Source of the DNA: Streptomyces curacoi
GTDB taxonomy: Bacteria > Actinomycetota > Actinomycetes > Streptomycetales > Streptomycetaceae
NCBI RefSeq assembly: GCF_001513975.1
Contig: NZ_KQ947992.1
Location: 62,001 to 126,000, forward strand
Direction: 5' to 3'
DNA: 64,000 nucleotides
The position numbers and the translations under genes are program-made. The notes beneath the pieces are model-generated. The model saw only the letters and a program-made list of their open reading frames with translations. It was not told the DNA's origin and did no database searches. How positions within the stretch are numbered: the stretch's first letter is position 1; the number at the start of each line of letters is the position of its first letter. Shown here one piece after another: positions 33,812 to 42,433 of the stretch.

Positions 33812-34596
33812 ACCGGTGCGGCCTCCTTCCGCAGCAGGTCCCACAGCTCGCTCTTCAGGGCGGTGAACTCGGGTGCGGTGCGGATGTCGCCGGTGCGCGG
33901 GCGCGGGAAGGGCGGGCGGTGCTCGGCGATGATCCGGCCCGGGCGGGCGGACATCACCAGGACGCGGTCGCCGAGGACGATCGCCTCCTCCAGGCTGTGG
34001 GTGATGAAGAGGGTGGTCGTCCGCAGCGACTGGGTGAGATCCAGGAGTTCGTCCTGGAGGATCGTGCGGAGTTGGGCGTCCAGCGCCGCGAACGGCTCGT
34101 CCATCAGGAGGAGTTCGGGTTGCACCGCCAGCGCCCGGGCGATCGCCACACGCTGGCGCATACCGCCGGACAGGGTGGCCGGGTAGGCGTGCGCGAAGTC
34201 GGACAGGCCCATGCGGGCCAGCCAGTCGTCGGCGCGGGCGTTCGCCTCGCGCCGGGGGACGCGCTGGATGTCCAGGCCGAAGCGGACGTTCGCGCGGACG
34301 GTCTTCCAGTCGTAGATGCCGTAGTCCTGGAAGATCATGGCGGCGGGGCGCGGGCTCGACGTGCGGATCTCCAGCGTGCCCATGCTGGGGCGGAGCAGGC
34401 CCGCGGCGATGCGCAGGAGCGTGGACTTGCCGCAGCCGGAGGGGCCGACGACACAGACGAACTCGCCCGGGGCGACGGTCAGATCGAGGGGGCCGAGCGC
34501 GTCGACGGTGTGGGGGGTTCGGCCGAAGGTGCGGGTCAGGTCGGTGGCTCTGAGTTTCGGATCACTCGCTTCGCGGTCTTGATACGGCTCTCCCAC
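33808..34596 (-). CDS. ABC importer ATP-binding protein (SsuB/TauB type)
   Basis: 262 residues. Walker A GPSGCGKST near residue 50, the Q-loop FQDYGIYDW, signature LSGGMRQRVAIARAL, Walker B LLLMDEPFAALDAQ and the switch His in LFITHSLEEA. It energises the importer encoded downstream. GTG 34596 has GAGGAG five bases upstream. First gene of the operon; the 229-base region before it, shared with catR, holds a 24-base repeat and a hairpin. Confidence 0.92.
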   Translation of the reverse strand: MGEPYQDREASDPKLRATDLTRTFGRTPHTVDALGPLDLTVAPGEFVCVVGPSGCGKSTLLRIAAGLLRPSMGTLEIRTSSPRPAAMIFQDYGIYDWKTVRANVRFGLDIQRVPRREANARADDWLARMGLSDFAHAYPATLSGGMRQRVAIARALAVQPELLLMDEPFAALDAQLRTILQDELLDLTQSLRTTTLFITHSLEEAIVLGDRVLVMSARPGRIIAEHRPPFPRPRTGDIRTAPEFTALKSELWDLLRKEAAPV

Positions 34597-34699
34597 GGGG
34601 GCTCCTCGCGGAGTGCGGTACGGAATGGTGGGCGCCGTCGACGATATGACGGGCCGTCAGATACGGGAAGGTCGCCCGCAGGGGTCGCATCCGGCGCCC

Positions 34700-34770
34700 G
34701 TTCCGCAGGCCGTTCGCACGGCTGTTCCGCAAGCCGTAGCGACGGCTGTTCCGACGGCCGTACGCAGCAC
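34700..34770. repeat. three 24-bp tandem repeats upstream of the importer operon
   Basis: GTTCCG(C/A)-led units start at 34700, 34724 and 34748, each containing GCCGT and ACGGCT blocks. The repeats lie between the importer ATPase start and the catR terminator; no gene covers them convincingly. Confidence 0.7.
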
Positions 34771-34771
34771 G

Positions 34772-34802
34772 AAGCCCCGGCGCCTCGTCGGTGCCGGGGC
34801 TT
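34772..34802 (-). terminator. hairpin after catR
   Basis: A 10-bp perfect stem (34772-34781 with 34793-34802) and 11-base loop lie 24 bases after the catR stop. Confidence 0.7.
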
Positions 34803-34825
34803 GGAGGAGTCAAGGAGTCGCGGGA

Positions 34826-35242
34826 CTACGCCTTCGCGCAGTTCGGGCAGACGCCGCGGTAGGTCACCTCGACGTCCGAGACCGTGAAGCCGAAGCGCTC
34901 GGAGTCGGGGAGGTCGGCCATCGGGTTGCCCGTCGGGTGGACGTCCCGGATCGCGCCGCACTGGGCGCAGACCAGGTGGTGGTGGGGCCGGTGGGCGTTC
35001 GGGTCGTACCGCTTGGCCCGCTTGTCGGTGGAGACCTCGAGTACCTCGCCGAGGGAGACCAGCTCGCCCAGCGTGTTGTAGACGGTCGCGCGGGAGATCT
35101 CGGGCAGCTTGGCGACGGCCCGCGCGTGCACCTCGTCGGCCGTCAGATGGACGTGATCGCCGGCGAGCACCTCGGCCACGACGCGCCGCTGCGCGGTCAT
35201 CCGCCATCCGCGTCCGCGCAGCCGTTCCAGAAGGTCACTCAT
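34826..35242 (-). CDS. catR: Fur-family peroxide regulator CatR
   Basis: 138-residue Fur/PerR-type repressor. The N-terminal winged helix includes RMTAQRRVVAEVLAG and EISRATVYNTLGEL. The metal site has HRPHHHLVC. Two CxxC pairs, CAQCG and CPNC, form the structural zinc site. In Streptomyces CatR represses the catalase gene under peroxide-free conditions and is encoded divergently beside it, as here. ATG 35242 is preferred; GTG 35251 would add three residues. Confidence 0.92.
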   Translation of the reverse strand: MSDLLERLRGRGWRMTAQRRVVAEVLAGDHVHLTADEVHARAVAKLPEISRATVYNTLGELVSLGEVLEVSTDKRAKRYDPNAHRPHHHLVCAQCGAIRDVHPTGNPMADLPDSERFGFTVSDVEVTYRGVCPNCAKA

Positions 35243-35302
35243 GGAGAACACCTTAACAGCAGGGGGACCAGCTTCCGAATGGATGTGACTTTGGAGCTTG
35301 GC

Positions 35303-35330
35303 TTGACTTGGACAAAGTCCAGGATAGGAT
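35303..35330 (+). promoter_or_regulatory. katA promoter with CatR operator
   Basis: TTGACT (35303-35308) and TAGGAT (35325-35330) are spaced by 16 bases. Between them lies the perfect inverted repeat TGGACAAAGTCCA (35309-35321), a likely Fur/CatR site. Binding there would block RNA polymerase directly. Confidence 0.72.
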
Positions 35331-35395
35331 CGAGCTCGACTTTAGCCAATGGACAGGTGTGGCTGGAGTTGCTCAGACAGACGCAGGAGGCGCAA

Positions 35396-36850
35396 GTGAC
35401 CCAGGGACCGCTCACGACGGAGGCCGGTGCTCCGGTCGCCGACAACCAGAACAGCGAGACCGCGGGCATCGGCGGCCCGGTCCTCGTCCAGGACCAGCTC
35501 CTGCTGGAGAAGCTGGCCCACTTCAACCGGGAGCGCATTCCCGAGCGCGTGGTGCACGCCCGTGGCGCGGGCGCCTACGGCACCTTCACGGTCACCGCCG
35601 ACGCCACCCCGTACACGCGCGCCGCCTTCCTCTCCGAGGTCGGCAAGCAGACCGAGGTCTTCCTGCGCTTCTCCACGGTGGCGGGCAACCTGGGCGCGGC
35701 GGACGCCGTCCGTGACCCGCGCGGCTTCGCGCTGAAGTTCTACACCGAGGAGGGCAACTACGACCTCGTCGGCAACAACACCCCGGTGTTCTTCATCAAG
35801 GACGCCATCAAGTTCCCGGACTTCATCCACACGCAGAAGCGCGACCCGTACACGGGCTCGACGGAACCGGACAACGTCTGGGACTTCTGGAGCCTGAGCC
35901 CCGAGTCCACGCACCAGGTCACCTGGCTGTTCGGTGACCGCGGCATCCCGGCGTCGTACCGCCACATGAACGGCTACGGCTCACACACCTACCAGTGGAA
36001 CAACGAGGCCGGCGAGGTCTTCTGGGTCAAGTACCACTTCAAGACCGACCAGGGGATCCGTAACCTCACGCAGGCGGAGGCCAACCGGCTCGCCGGTGAG
36101 GACCCCGACTCCCACCAGCGCGATCTGCGCCAGGCCATCGAGCGCGGGGAGTTCCCGAGCTGGACCGTGCAGGTGCAGATCATGCCGGCGGCGGACGCGG
36201 CGACGTACCGCTTCAACCCGTTCGACCTCACCAAGGTGTGGCCGCACCAGGACTACCCGCCGATCGAGATCGGCAAGCTGGAGCTCAACCGCAACCCGCA
36301 GAACGTCTTCGCCGAGGTCGAGCAGAGCATCTTCAGCCCCGCGCACTTCGTGCCGGGCATCGGCCCGTCGCCCGACAAGATGCTCCAGGGGCGCCTCTTC
36401 GCGTACGGCGACGCCCACCGCTACCGCGTCGGCATCAACGCCGACCACCTGCCGGTGAACCGCCCGCACGCCACCGAGGCGCGCACCAACTCCCGGGACG
36501 GCTTCCTGTACGACGGCCGCCACGGCGGGGCGAAGAACTACGAGCCGAACAGCTTCGGCGGCCCGGCCCAGACCGGCCGCCCGCTGTGGCAGCCGCTCGC
36601 CGGCTTCACGGCCGGTATGGGCAACCACGAGGCCCCCGTCCACGCGGAGGACGACGACTTCGTCCAGGCGGGCAACCTCTACCGGCTGATGTCGGAGGGT
36701 GAGAAGGAGCGCCTGATCGCCAACCTGGCGGGTGCCCTCGCGCAGGTCTCGCGCGAGGACATCGCCGAGCGGGCGATCGGCAACTTCCGTCAAGCCGACG
36801 AGGACTTCGGCAAGCGGCTGGAGGTCGCGGTCCAGGCTCTGCGCGGCTGA
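35396..36850 (+). CDS. katA: monofunctional heme catalase KatA
   Basis: 484-residue small-subunit catalase that converts hydrogen peroxide to water and oxygen. Distal His lies in ERVVHARGAGAYG (near residue 55), distal Asn in FIKDAIKFPDFIHTQK-adjacent sequence, and the proximal heme Tyr in GRLFAYGDAHRYR (near 345). Length is normal. GTG 35396 has AGGAGG five bases upstream, which settles the start. Divergent from catR across 153 bases with the operator described above. Confidence 0.96.
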   Translation: MTQGPLTTEAGAPVADNQNSETAGIGGPVLVQDQLLLEKLAHFNRERIPERVVHARGAGAYGTFTVTADATPYTRAAFLSEVGKQTEVFLRFSTVAGNLGAADAVRDPRGFALKFYTEEGNYDLVGNNTPVFFIKDAIKFPDFIHTQKRDPYTGSTEPDNVWDFWSLSPESTHQVTWLFGDRGIPASYRHMNGYGSHTYQWNNEAGEVFWVKYHFKTDQGIRNLTQAEANRLAGEDPDSHQRDLRQAIERGEFPSWTVQVQIMPAADAATYRFNPFDLTKVWPHQDYPPIEIGKLELNRNPQNVFAEVEQSIFSPAHFVPGIGPSPDKMLQGRLFAYGDAHRYRVGINADHLPVNRPHATEARTNSRDGFLYDGRHGGAKNYEPNSFGGPAQTGRPLWQPLAGFTAGMGNHEAPVHAEDDDFVQAGNLYRLMSEGEKERLIANLAGALAQVSREDIAERAIGNFRQADEDFGKRLEVAVQALRG

Positions 36851-36883
36851 CCACCAGCACTGGATCGCTTGCCGTGGCGGATG

Positions 36884-36909
36884 GGCCGGGTTCCTTCGGG
36901 AGCCCGGCC
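36884..36909. terminator. terminator between katA and the CBS gene
   Basis: An 11-bp stem with one G-T pair (36884-36894 with 36899-36909) and a stable TTCG loop lie between the convergent genes. Confidence 0.82.
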
Positions 36910-36920
36910 GTTCGGCGTGC

Positions 36921-37313
36921 CTAGGCCGGTACGTGCTGCCGTACGGGGGCCCAGCAGCGGATGATGTCGCGGACCGAGACGATGCCGACGGGCTCGTCGT
37001 GATCGAGGACGATCAGATGGCGGAAGCCGCCGTGCGCCATGGCGCGGGCCGCCTCCTCCAGGGTCCATGACGGGGCGGCGAACACGACGTCGGTGGTGGT
37101 GTGATCGTGGGCGTGTTCGGTGTCGGGGTCCTCTCCGAGGCCGACGGAGTTGAGGATGTCGCGCTCGGTGAGAATGCCGATACCGCCTGCGTCGGGGTCG
37201 TGGACCACGGCCGCGCCGACCCGGCGGGCGGACATCAGCGCGGCGGCCTGGCGAAGGGTGTGGGTGGGGCCGATGGTCAGGACCACCGTGCTCATGGCGT
37301 CGCGGACGAGCAT
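36921..37313 (-). CDS. two-CBS-domain protein
   Basis: 130 residues made of two CBS motifs: MLVRDAMSTVVLTIGPTHTL with ILTERDIL, then DVVFAAPSWTLEEAARAM with IVSVRDII. Pairs of CBS domains form a Bateman module that binds adenosyl nucleotides; no catalytic domain is attached. A His/Asp/Thr segment (DTEHAHDHTTTD) joins the two. ATG 37313 with GAGGAGG 12 bases upstream is the likely start. An AT-rich stretch lies just upstream. Confidence 0.9.
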   Translation of the reverse strand: MLVRDAMSTVVLTIGPTHTLRQAAALMSARRVGAAVVHDPDAGGIGILTERDILNSVGLGEDPDTEHAHDHTTTDVVFAAPSWTLEEAARAMAHGGFRHLIVLDHDEPVGIVSVRDIIRCWAPVRQHVPA

Positions 37314-37349
37314 GGAAGGGAGCCACCTCCTCAAGTGTCCCCACCGTTT

Positions 37350-37373
37350 GTTCTGTATTTCACAAATTCACAA
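37350..37373 (-). promoter_or_regulatory. AT-rich promoter region of the CBS gene
   Basis: On the minus strand TTGTGAATTTGTGAAATAC contains two TTGTGAA-type direct repeats in an AT-rich island. It lies about 40 bases before the CBS start and is the likely promoter/regulator region. The remaining bases up to 37540 show no gene. Confidence 0.45.
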
Positions 37374-37540
37374 GTGGGGGGGCTTTCAGGGTCGCAGGTA
37401 AAGCGCGGGTCAACAAGAGGGCGCGAACGGCTCGTTCGGGGCGCTCGACGCGGGCGAGGCGGTGGTCAGGTGATCGCGGTCGCCCTCGGGCCTCAAGCGC
37501 CCACCGGCTGAGGGAGTTTGACGGCGGCTTTGCCGGCTTT

Positions 37541-37888
37541 CTAGTCCAGGAGTCCCAGCTCGGTGTCCGGCCGGCAGTGCGGACAGGGGTCCACCCGGTC
37601 GGTCAGGGCCCGCAGGGCCTGCTCCCTGGTGGCGCCCTTCGATCGCTTGCCCGTCATGTGGCAGCCGCCGACGTGCACGTACACCGGTGTGCGCCCGCTG
37701 AGGTTCTGCTCGATCAGCCAGTGCGGCTCCGGCGGGCGAGCCTCCACGCCCCGCTGTCGTTCGGCCTCACGCCGCTCCTCGTCGGCGATCCAGCGATCGA
37801 GCTGTGACAGGGCCGCCTTCGCCTGCTGGACCACGACGCGGCGGGCGAAGCGGAGCAGCTCGATTCTCGACGGCCCGGGATCGTTCAC
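37541..37888 (-). CDS. DUF6233-type protein
   Basis: 115 residues. The core VYVHVGGCHMTGKRSKGATREQAL and the C-terminal CPHCRPDTELGLLD match the Streptomyces DUF6233 proteins as I recall them. An N-terminal helix (RRVVVQQAKAALSQLDRW) precedes. The family has no known function and is often multicopy. TAGAAT on the minus strand (37901-37896) lies 7 bases before GTG 37888, so that start and a leaderless transcript are preferred over the upstream GTG at 37915. Confidence 0.75.
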   Translation of the reverse strand: MNDPGPSRIELLRFARRVVVQQAKAALSQLDRWIADEERREAERQRGVEARPPEPHWLIEQNLSGRTPVYVHVGGCHMTGKRSKGATREQALRALTDRVDPCPHCRPDTELGLLD

Positions 37889-37957
37889 ATGTTCGATTCT
37901 AGGGGGTGGGGGCACCGCGCGACAGCGGGGTGGCCTCGCCGTCGGCGGTGCGTCGCC

Positions 37958-38758
37958 TCAGTAGCGCTCGTTGAGATAGCCCAGGAACTCGTCGTGCAGG
38001 AGGCCGTTCGAGGCGGCCGCGTTGCCGCTGTGCGGGCCCGGGCGGCCGTCGAGGCCGGTGAAGGTGCCGCCCGCCTCCGTGACGATGATCGCGTTGGCGG
38101 CCATGTCCCAGAGGGAGAGCTCGGGCTCGGCGCACAGGTCGACCGAGCCCTCGGCGACCATCATGTACGGCCAGAAGTCGCCGTACGCGCGCGTGCGCCA
38201 CACGGCGCGCGTGAGGTCGAGGAAGCCCTCCAGCCGGCCCTGGTCCTCCCACCCGCTGAGCGAGGAGTACGCGAACGAGGCGTCCGTCAGTTTCGAGACG
38301 CGCGAGACCCGCAGGCGGGTCGCGGAGGAGAGGCTGCGGCCGGTGAAGGCACCGTGCCCCTTGGCGGCCCACCAGCGCCGTCCGAGGGCGGGGGCCGACA
38401 CGACGCCCACCACCGGCTGGTAGCCGCCCTCGCCCGCCTCCATCAAGGCGATGAGGGTGGCCCACACCGGGACGCCGCGTACGTAGTTCTTGGTGCCGTC
38501 GATCGGGTCGATCACCCAGCGGCGGGGGCCGGTGCCCTCGATGCCGTACTCCTCGCCGAGGATCGCGTCTCTCGGCCGGGCCCGCTGCAGCTGCCCGCGG
38601 ATCAGTTCCTCGGCAGCCTTGTCGGCCTCGCTCACCGGGGTCATGTCCGGCTTGGTCTCGATCTTGAGGTCGAGCGCCTTGAAGCGGTCCATGGTGGCCG
38701 CGTCGGCGGCGTCCGCGAGGACGTGGGCGAGGCGGAGGTCGTCGAGGTAGTCCGGCAT
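37958..38758 (-). CDS. hisN: inositol monophosphatase-family histidinol-phosphatase
   Basis: 266 residues with the metal-dependent phosphatase motifs ILGEEYG (Glu), WVIDPIDGTKNY (DPxDGTxN) and LWDMAAN (WD), giving the three-metal site of the inositol monophosphatase superfamily. In S. coelicolor the homologue at this place acts as histidinol-phosphate phosphatase in histidine biosynthesis, by recollection. Other possible substrates are inositol phosphate or PAP. ATG 38758 (MPDYLDDLR) is the only good start. Not clustered with other his genes. Confidence 0.88.
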   Translation of the reverse strand: MPDYLDDLRLAHVLADAADAATMDRFKALDLKIETKPDMTPVSEADKAAEELIRGQLQRARPRDAILGEEYGIEGTGPRRWVIDPIDGTKNYVRGVPVWATLIALMEAGEGGYQPVVGVVSAPALGRRWWAAKGHGAFTGRSLSSATRLRVSRVSKLTDASFAYSSLSGWEDQGRLEGFLDLTRAVWRTRAYGDFWPYMMVAEGSVDLCAEPELSLWDMAANAIIVTEAGGTFTGLDGRPGPHSGNAAASNGLLHDEFLGYLNERY

Positions 38759-38908
38759 GGAACGAACCTATCTGGCGCGGTCGGGGTGGGGCCACTGGGC
38801 CCCGGGGGCAAGCGGCGGGTCCGACGCCGTGGCCGGGCGGGGGCGGAGCGCGCGCCGGAGCCCCGCGCACCCCGGCCGAATGGCGCCCCCGTGTGCCCTC
38901 GCGAACCC

Positions 38909-38937
38909 TTGACAGTGCCTTTGTGCGCGTCAAATCT
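38909..38937 (+). promoter_or_regulatory. promoter of the TetR gene
   Basis: A perfect TTGACA (38909-38914) with a 17-base spacer to AAATCT (38932-38937). It lies 34 bases before the tetR start. Confidence 0.6.
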
Positions 38938-38970
38938 GGGCGCAGAGCCGCTCGTCCCAGGGAGGCGATG

Positions 38971-39579
38971 ATGCCTGCAGCGCGGGAATCCCTGCTGGAC
39001 GCCGCTTACACGGCGCTGGCGCGCCGGCCGTGGTCCGCCGTGCGGATGGTGGACGTGGCCGCGGTGGCCGGAGTGTCCCGGCAGACGCTGTACAACGAGT
39101 TCGGAAGCAAGGAAGGGCTCGCCCGCGCGCTCGTGCGCAGGGAGGCCGACGGCTACCTCGCCGGCGTCGAACGTGCCCTCGCCACCCACAGCGACGCCCG
39201 CGACCGCCTCACCGCCACCGCCGAGTGGACCGCGTCACTCGCCCACGACAACGCCCTCGTGCGCGCCATGCTCACCGGCTGCTGGAGCGAGCGCCTGCCG
39301 TCACCCACGCTGTCCGCCGTGCCGTCCTCCTCGGCCGTACCGGCTCAACGGCGGGCCGACGGGCCGCTTCCCTCACCCGGCGACTTCGTGGCCATGGTGC
39401 GGGACCGCGCCGTGACGGTCCTGTCCGGGCCCGGCGTCGGCAAGTCCGACCTCGCCGACCTCGCCCGCTCCTGCGAACTGGTCGTCAGGCTGGCCCTGTC
39501 CTGCGTCGCCGCGCCACCCGGGGAAGGCGGTGTCGCCGACCTCGTACGCAGCGCGCTGCACCGGCAGTTGACCGGCTGA
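38971..39579 (+). CDS. TetR-family regulator
   Basis: 202 residues. The N-terminal helix-turn-helix reads VDVAAVAGVSRQTLYNEFGS (residues 28-47). The C-terminal part is a variable ligand domain. GGAGG (38961-38965) sets ATG 38971 as the start rather than ATG 38968. It is convergent with an SMR efflux gene 17 bases away, a plausible but unproven target. No other neighbour suggests a ligand. Confidence 0.9.
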   Translation: MPAARESLLDAAYTALARRPWSAVRMVDVAAVAGVSRQTLYNEFGSKEGLARALVRREADGYLAGVERALATHSDARDRLTATAEWTASLAHDNALVRAMLTGCWSERLPSPTLSAVPSSSAVPAQRRADGPLPSPGDFVAMVRDRAVTVLSGPGVGKSDLADLARSCELVVRLALSCVAAPPGEGGVADLVRSALHRQLTG

Positions 39580-39596
39580 CCTCCGCGCGACCCGGC

Positions 39597-39920
39597 TCAG
39601 TGCGCCGAACCCGACAGCTGCAAGCCGATGACGCCGACGATCACCAGACTGATCGACACGATCTTCAACGTCGATACGAGGTCGCCGAGGAAGACCATTC
39701 CGTAGATCGCCGTCCCCGCCGCCCCGATCCCCGTCCACACCGCATACGCGGGCCCCACGTCCAGCTTCTTCAGCGCCAGGGTCAACAGCCCGAAACTGCC
39801 GAGAGCGAAGACGCAGAAGGCGATGGTCGGCCAGAGCCGGGTGAAGCCGTGCGACAGCTTCAGGCAGACGGCGAAGCCCGTTTCGAGCAGCCCCGCCACG
39901 ATGACCAGCAGCCACGCCAT
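39597..39920 (-). CDS. SMR-family small efflux protein (SugE/Gdx-like)
   Basis: 107 residues with four transmembrane helices. GLLETGFAVCLKLSHGFTRL near the start carries the conserved membrane Glu and resembles the guanidinium-exporter (Gdx/SugE) branch rather than EmrE. SMR proteins work as antiparallel dimers using proton exchange. ATG 39920 starts directly at the first helix. I looked for a guanidine riboswitch in the 160-base leader and could not identify one. Confidence 0.88.
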   Translation of the reverse strand: MAWLLVIVAGLLETGFAVCLKLSHGFTRLWPTIAFCVFALGSFGLLTLALKKLDVGPAYAVWTGIGAAGTAIYGMVFLGDLVSTLKIVSISLVIVGVIGLQLSGSAH

Positions 39921-40084
39921 GTGCTGTCCTCCCGTATCCCCACGTTCTGTGACCGCTTCATCAGGTTCGTCAGGCCTTGCTCGGGCTTGGATCCGGCTCG
40001 GTGCGATTATGCCTTTACCGGACTCCCGGGGGGACAAACAACGCGGAGGTCAATCACCTTCCCCGGCGGGCTTCGCCGGCCTCC

Positions 40085-41095
40085 TCAGTCCCCTTCCGTG
40101 AGCTCCCGCGTCGCCAGCAGCCGGCGCAGCGAGTACAGCCGCGCCGGATCGGCGTGACCCTCCGTCACCCAGTCGTCCAGTGCGCAGTCCGGCTCGTCAT
40201 GACTGCACGCACGCGGGCAGCCCTCGGTTCCCGGTTCCAGGTCCGGAAACGCGTGGATCACCCGGGAGGGATCGATATGAGCCAACCCGAACGAGCGGAC
40301 ACCCGGGGTGTCGATCACCCAGCCGTCGACCTCCGCCAGCGGCAGCGCCAGGGCCGACGTCGTCGTGTGGCGGCCCCGTCCCGTCACCGCGTTCACATGA
40401 CCCGTCGAACGCCGGCGCTCCTCCGGTACCAGCGCGTTCACCAGCGTCGTCTTGCCCACCCCGGAGTGACCGACGAACGCCGTGACCCTGCCGTCCAGAT
40501 GCTCCCGCACCCGGTCCGCCGCGCCACCGTCCGCCAGCTCCTCGCGGCTGGTGACGACATACGGGATGTCCAACGCCCCGTACAGCTCCAGGAGTTTGTC
40601 CGGCGGCGCCAGGTCCGACTTCGTCATCACCAGCAGCGGCTCCAGACCCCCGTCGAACGCCGCCACCAGACAGCGGTCGATCAGCCGGGGCCGCGGCTCG
40701 GGGTCGGCGAGGGCGGTGACGATGGCGAGTTGGTCGGCGTTGGCCACCACCACGCGCTCGAACGGATCGTCGTCGTCGGCGGTACGGCGCAGCACCGACG
40801 TCCGCTCCTCGATCCGCACGATCCGCGCCAGTGTGTCCTTCTTGCCGGACAGATCGCCGACCAGCGCCACCCGGTCCCCGACCACCGCGGCCTTGCGGCC
40901 GAGCTCGCGGGCCTTCATGGCCATCACGACCCGGTCCTCGACGAGACAGGTCAGACGGCCCCGGTCGACGGTGAGGACCATGCCCTCGGCGGCGTCCTCG
41001 TGCTTGGGCCGGATGTTCGAACGCGGCCGGGTGTTACGACGGCCGGGACGGGTGCGGATGTCGTCCTCGTCGGTGTGCTTGCCATAGCGGCGCAT
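40085..41095 (-). CDS. rsgA: ribosome small-subunit GTPase RsgA
   Basis: 336 residues with a circularly permuted GTPase. An OB fold comes first, then the NKxD-like MTKSDLA motif (near 160), VTSREE, Walker A GHSGVGKTT (near 219) and G3 DTPGVRSF (near 265). The C-terminal zinc module has CPRACSHDEPDC. RsgA acts in late 30S subunit maturation. Co-oriented with aroA, 18 bases downstream of it. Confidence 0.96.
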   Translation of the reverse strand: MRRYGKHTDEDDIRTRPGRRNTRPRSNIRPKHEDAAEGMVLTVDRGRLTCLVEDRVVMAMKARELGRKAAVVGDRVALVGDLSGKKDTLARIVRIEERTSVLRRTADDDDPFERVVVANADQLAIVTALADPEPRPRLIDRCLVAAFDGGLEPLLVMTKSDLAPPDKLLELYGALDIPYVVTSREELADGGAADRVREHLDGRVTAFVGHSGVGKTTLVNALVPEERRRSTGHVNAVTGRGRHTTTSALALPLAEVDGWVIDTPGVRSFGLAHIDPSRVIHAFPDLEPGTEGCPRACSHDEPDCALDDWVTEGHADPARLYSLRRLLATRELTEGD

Positions 41096-41113
41096 GACTG
41101 TATCCCCGCGTCT

Positions 41114-42433
41114 CTACGCCCCGAGCATCCCGGTCCACAGCTCGGGGAAGTCCGGCAGGGTCTTCGCCGTCGTCGCCACGTTCTCGATCCGTACGCCCTC
41201 GACGGCGAGGCCGATGATCGCGCCGGCCGTCGCCATACGGTGGTCCTCGTAGGTGTGGAAGACGCCGCCGTGCAGCCGGCGCGGACGGATGTGCAGGCCG
41301 TCGGCGGTCTCGGTGACGTCGCCGCCGAGTTCGTTGATCTCCTTGGTCAGCGCGGCCAGGCGGTCGGTCTCGTGCAGGCGCAGGTGCGCGACGCCGCGGA
41401 GCGTGGACGGGGAGTCCGCGAGGGCGGCCACCGCCGCGATGCCCGGGGTGAGTTCGCCGACGTCGCCCAGGTCCACGTCGATGCCGTGGATCGCACCCGA
41501 ACCGGTGAACACCAGCCCGTACTCGGTGAGTTCGCAGGAACCGCCCATCTCGGTGAAGATCTCACGCAGCCGGTCACCGGGCTGGGTGGTACGGGCCGGC
41601 CAGTCCGGGATGAGGACCTTGCCGCCGGTCACCAGCGCCGCCGCCAGGAACGGCTGGGCGTTGGACAGGTCCGGCTCGACGGTCAGATCGCGGCCGAGCA
41701 GGGCGCCCGGCGTGACCCGCCAGACGTTCGGCTCGCCGCCCGACTCCGGGGTGTCCACCTGGGCGCCGACCGCGCGCAGCATGTCGACGGTCATGCGGAT
41801 GTGCGGCATCGAGGGGAGCGTGGAGCCGATGTGGCGGACCTCCACGCCCTGGTTGAAGCGCGGGCCGGACAACAGCAGCGCCGACACGAACTGGGACGAC
41901 GACGAGGCGTCGATCTCCACCGCGCCGCCCTCCAGGGCACCCCCGCCGTGGACGGTCAGCGGCAGGGCGCCCCGGCCGTCGTCGTCGATGCGGGCGCCGA
42001 GGGCGCGCAGGGCGTCGATCACACCGTGCAGGGGGCGCTCGTACGACCTCGGGTCGCCGTCGAAGCGGATGGGGCCGTCGGCCAGCGCGGCGACCGGCGG
42101 CAGGAAGCGCATCACGGTCCCGGCGTTGCCGACGTCGACCGTGGCCGGGCCCCGCAGGCCCGTGGGAAGCACACGCCATGCCTCGCCGGTGCCCTCGGGG
42201 CCCACGCCCTCCTCGATTCCGACGCCCATCGCGCGCAGCGCGCCGGCCATCAGCAGGGTGTCGCGGGAGCGCAGCGGGCGGCGCAGCCAGCCGGGCTCGC
42301 TCGCCAGGGCGGCGAGCACGAGGGCGCGGTTGGTGACCGACTTGGACCCGGGCACGTGGACCGTCGCGTCGACGGCTCCGCTCGCGTGCGGGGCGGGCCA
42401 GAGGGCGGTGTGTGCGGCGGGGTTTTGGGCCAT
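41114..42433 (-). CDS. aroA: 3-phosphoshikimate 1-carboxyvinyltransferase (EPSP synthase)
   Basis: 439 residues. AroA joins shikimate 3-phosphate and PEP in aromatic amino acid synthesis. Signature segments: VPGSKSVTNRALVLAAL near residue 27, NAGTVMRFLPPVAAL near 102, and LRLHETDRLAALTKEINELG near 345. The first-site sequence GNAGTVMRF has the Gly-Asn-Ala-Gly-Thr pattern with a Val. ATG 42433 is clear. Operon with rsgA downstream. Confidence 0.97.
   Translation of the reverse strand: MAQNPAAHTALWPAPHASGAVDATVHVPGSKSVTNRALVLAALASEPGWLRRPLRSRDTLLMAGALRAMGVGIEEGVGPEGTGEAWRVLPTGLRGPATVDVGNAGTVMRFLPPVAALADGPIRFDGDPRSYERPLHGVIDALRALGARIDDDGRGALPLTVHGGGALEGGAVEIDASSSSQFVSALLLSGPRFNQGVEVRHIGSTLPSMPHIRMTVDMLRAVGAQVDTPESGGEPNVWRVTPGALLGRDLTVEPDLSNAQPFLAAALVTGGKVLIPDWPARTTQPGDRLREIFTEMGGSCELTEYGLVFTGSGAIHGIDVDLGDVGELTPGIAAVAALADSPSTLRGVAHLRLHETDRLAALTKEINELGGDVTETADGLHIRPRRLHGGVFHTYEDHRMATAGAIIGLAVEGVRIENVATTAKTLPDFPELWTGMLGA

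Noticed and set aside
34613..35395. N-terminal extension of KatA
   Set aside because: It would run antisense through catR and across the CatR operator; AGGAGG before GTG 35396 marks the true start.
39921..40084. Guanidine riboswitch before the SMR gene
   Set aside because: SugE/Gdx genes can have one, but I could not find the paired hairpins or core motifs.
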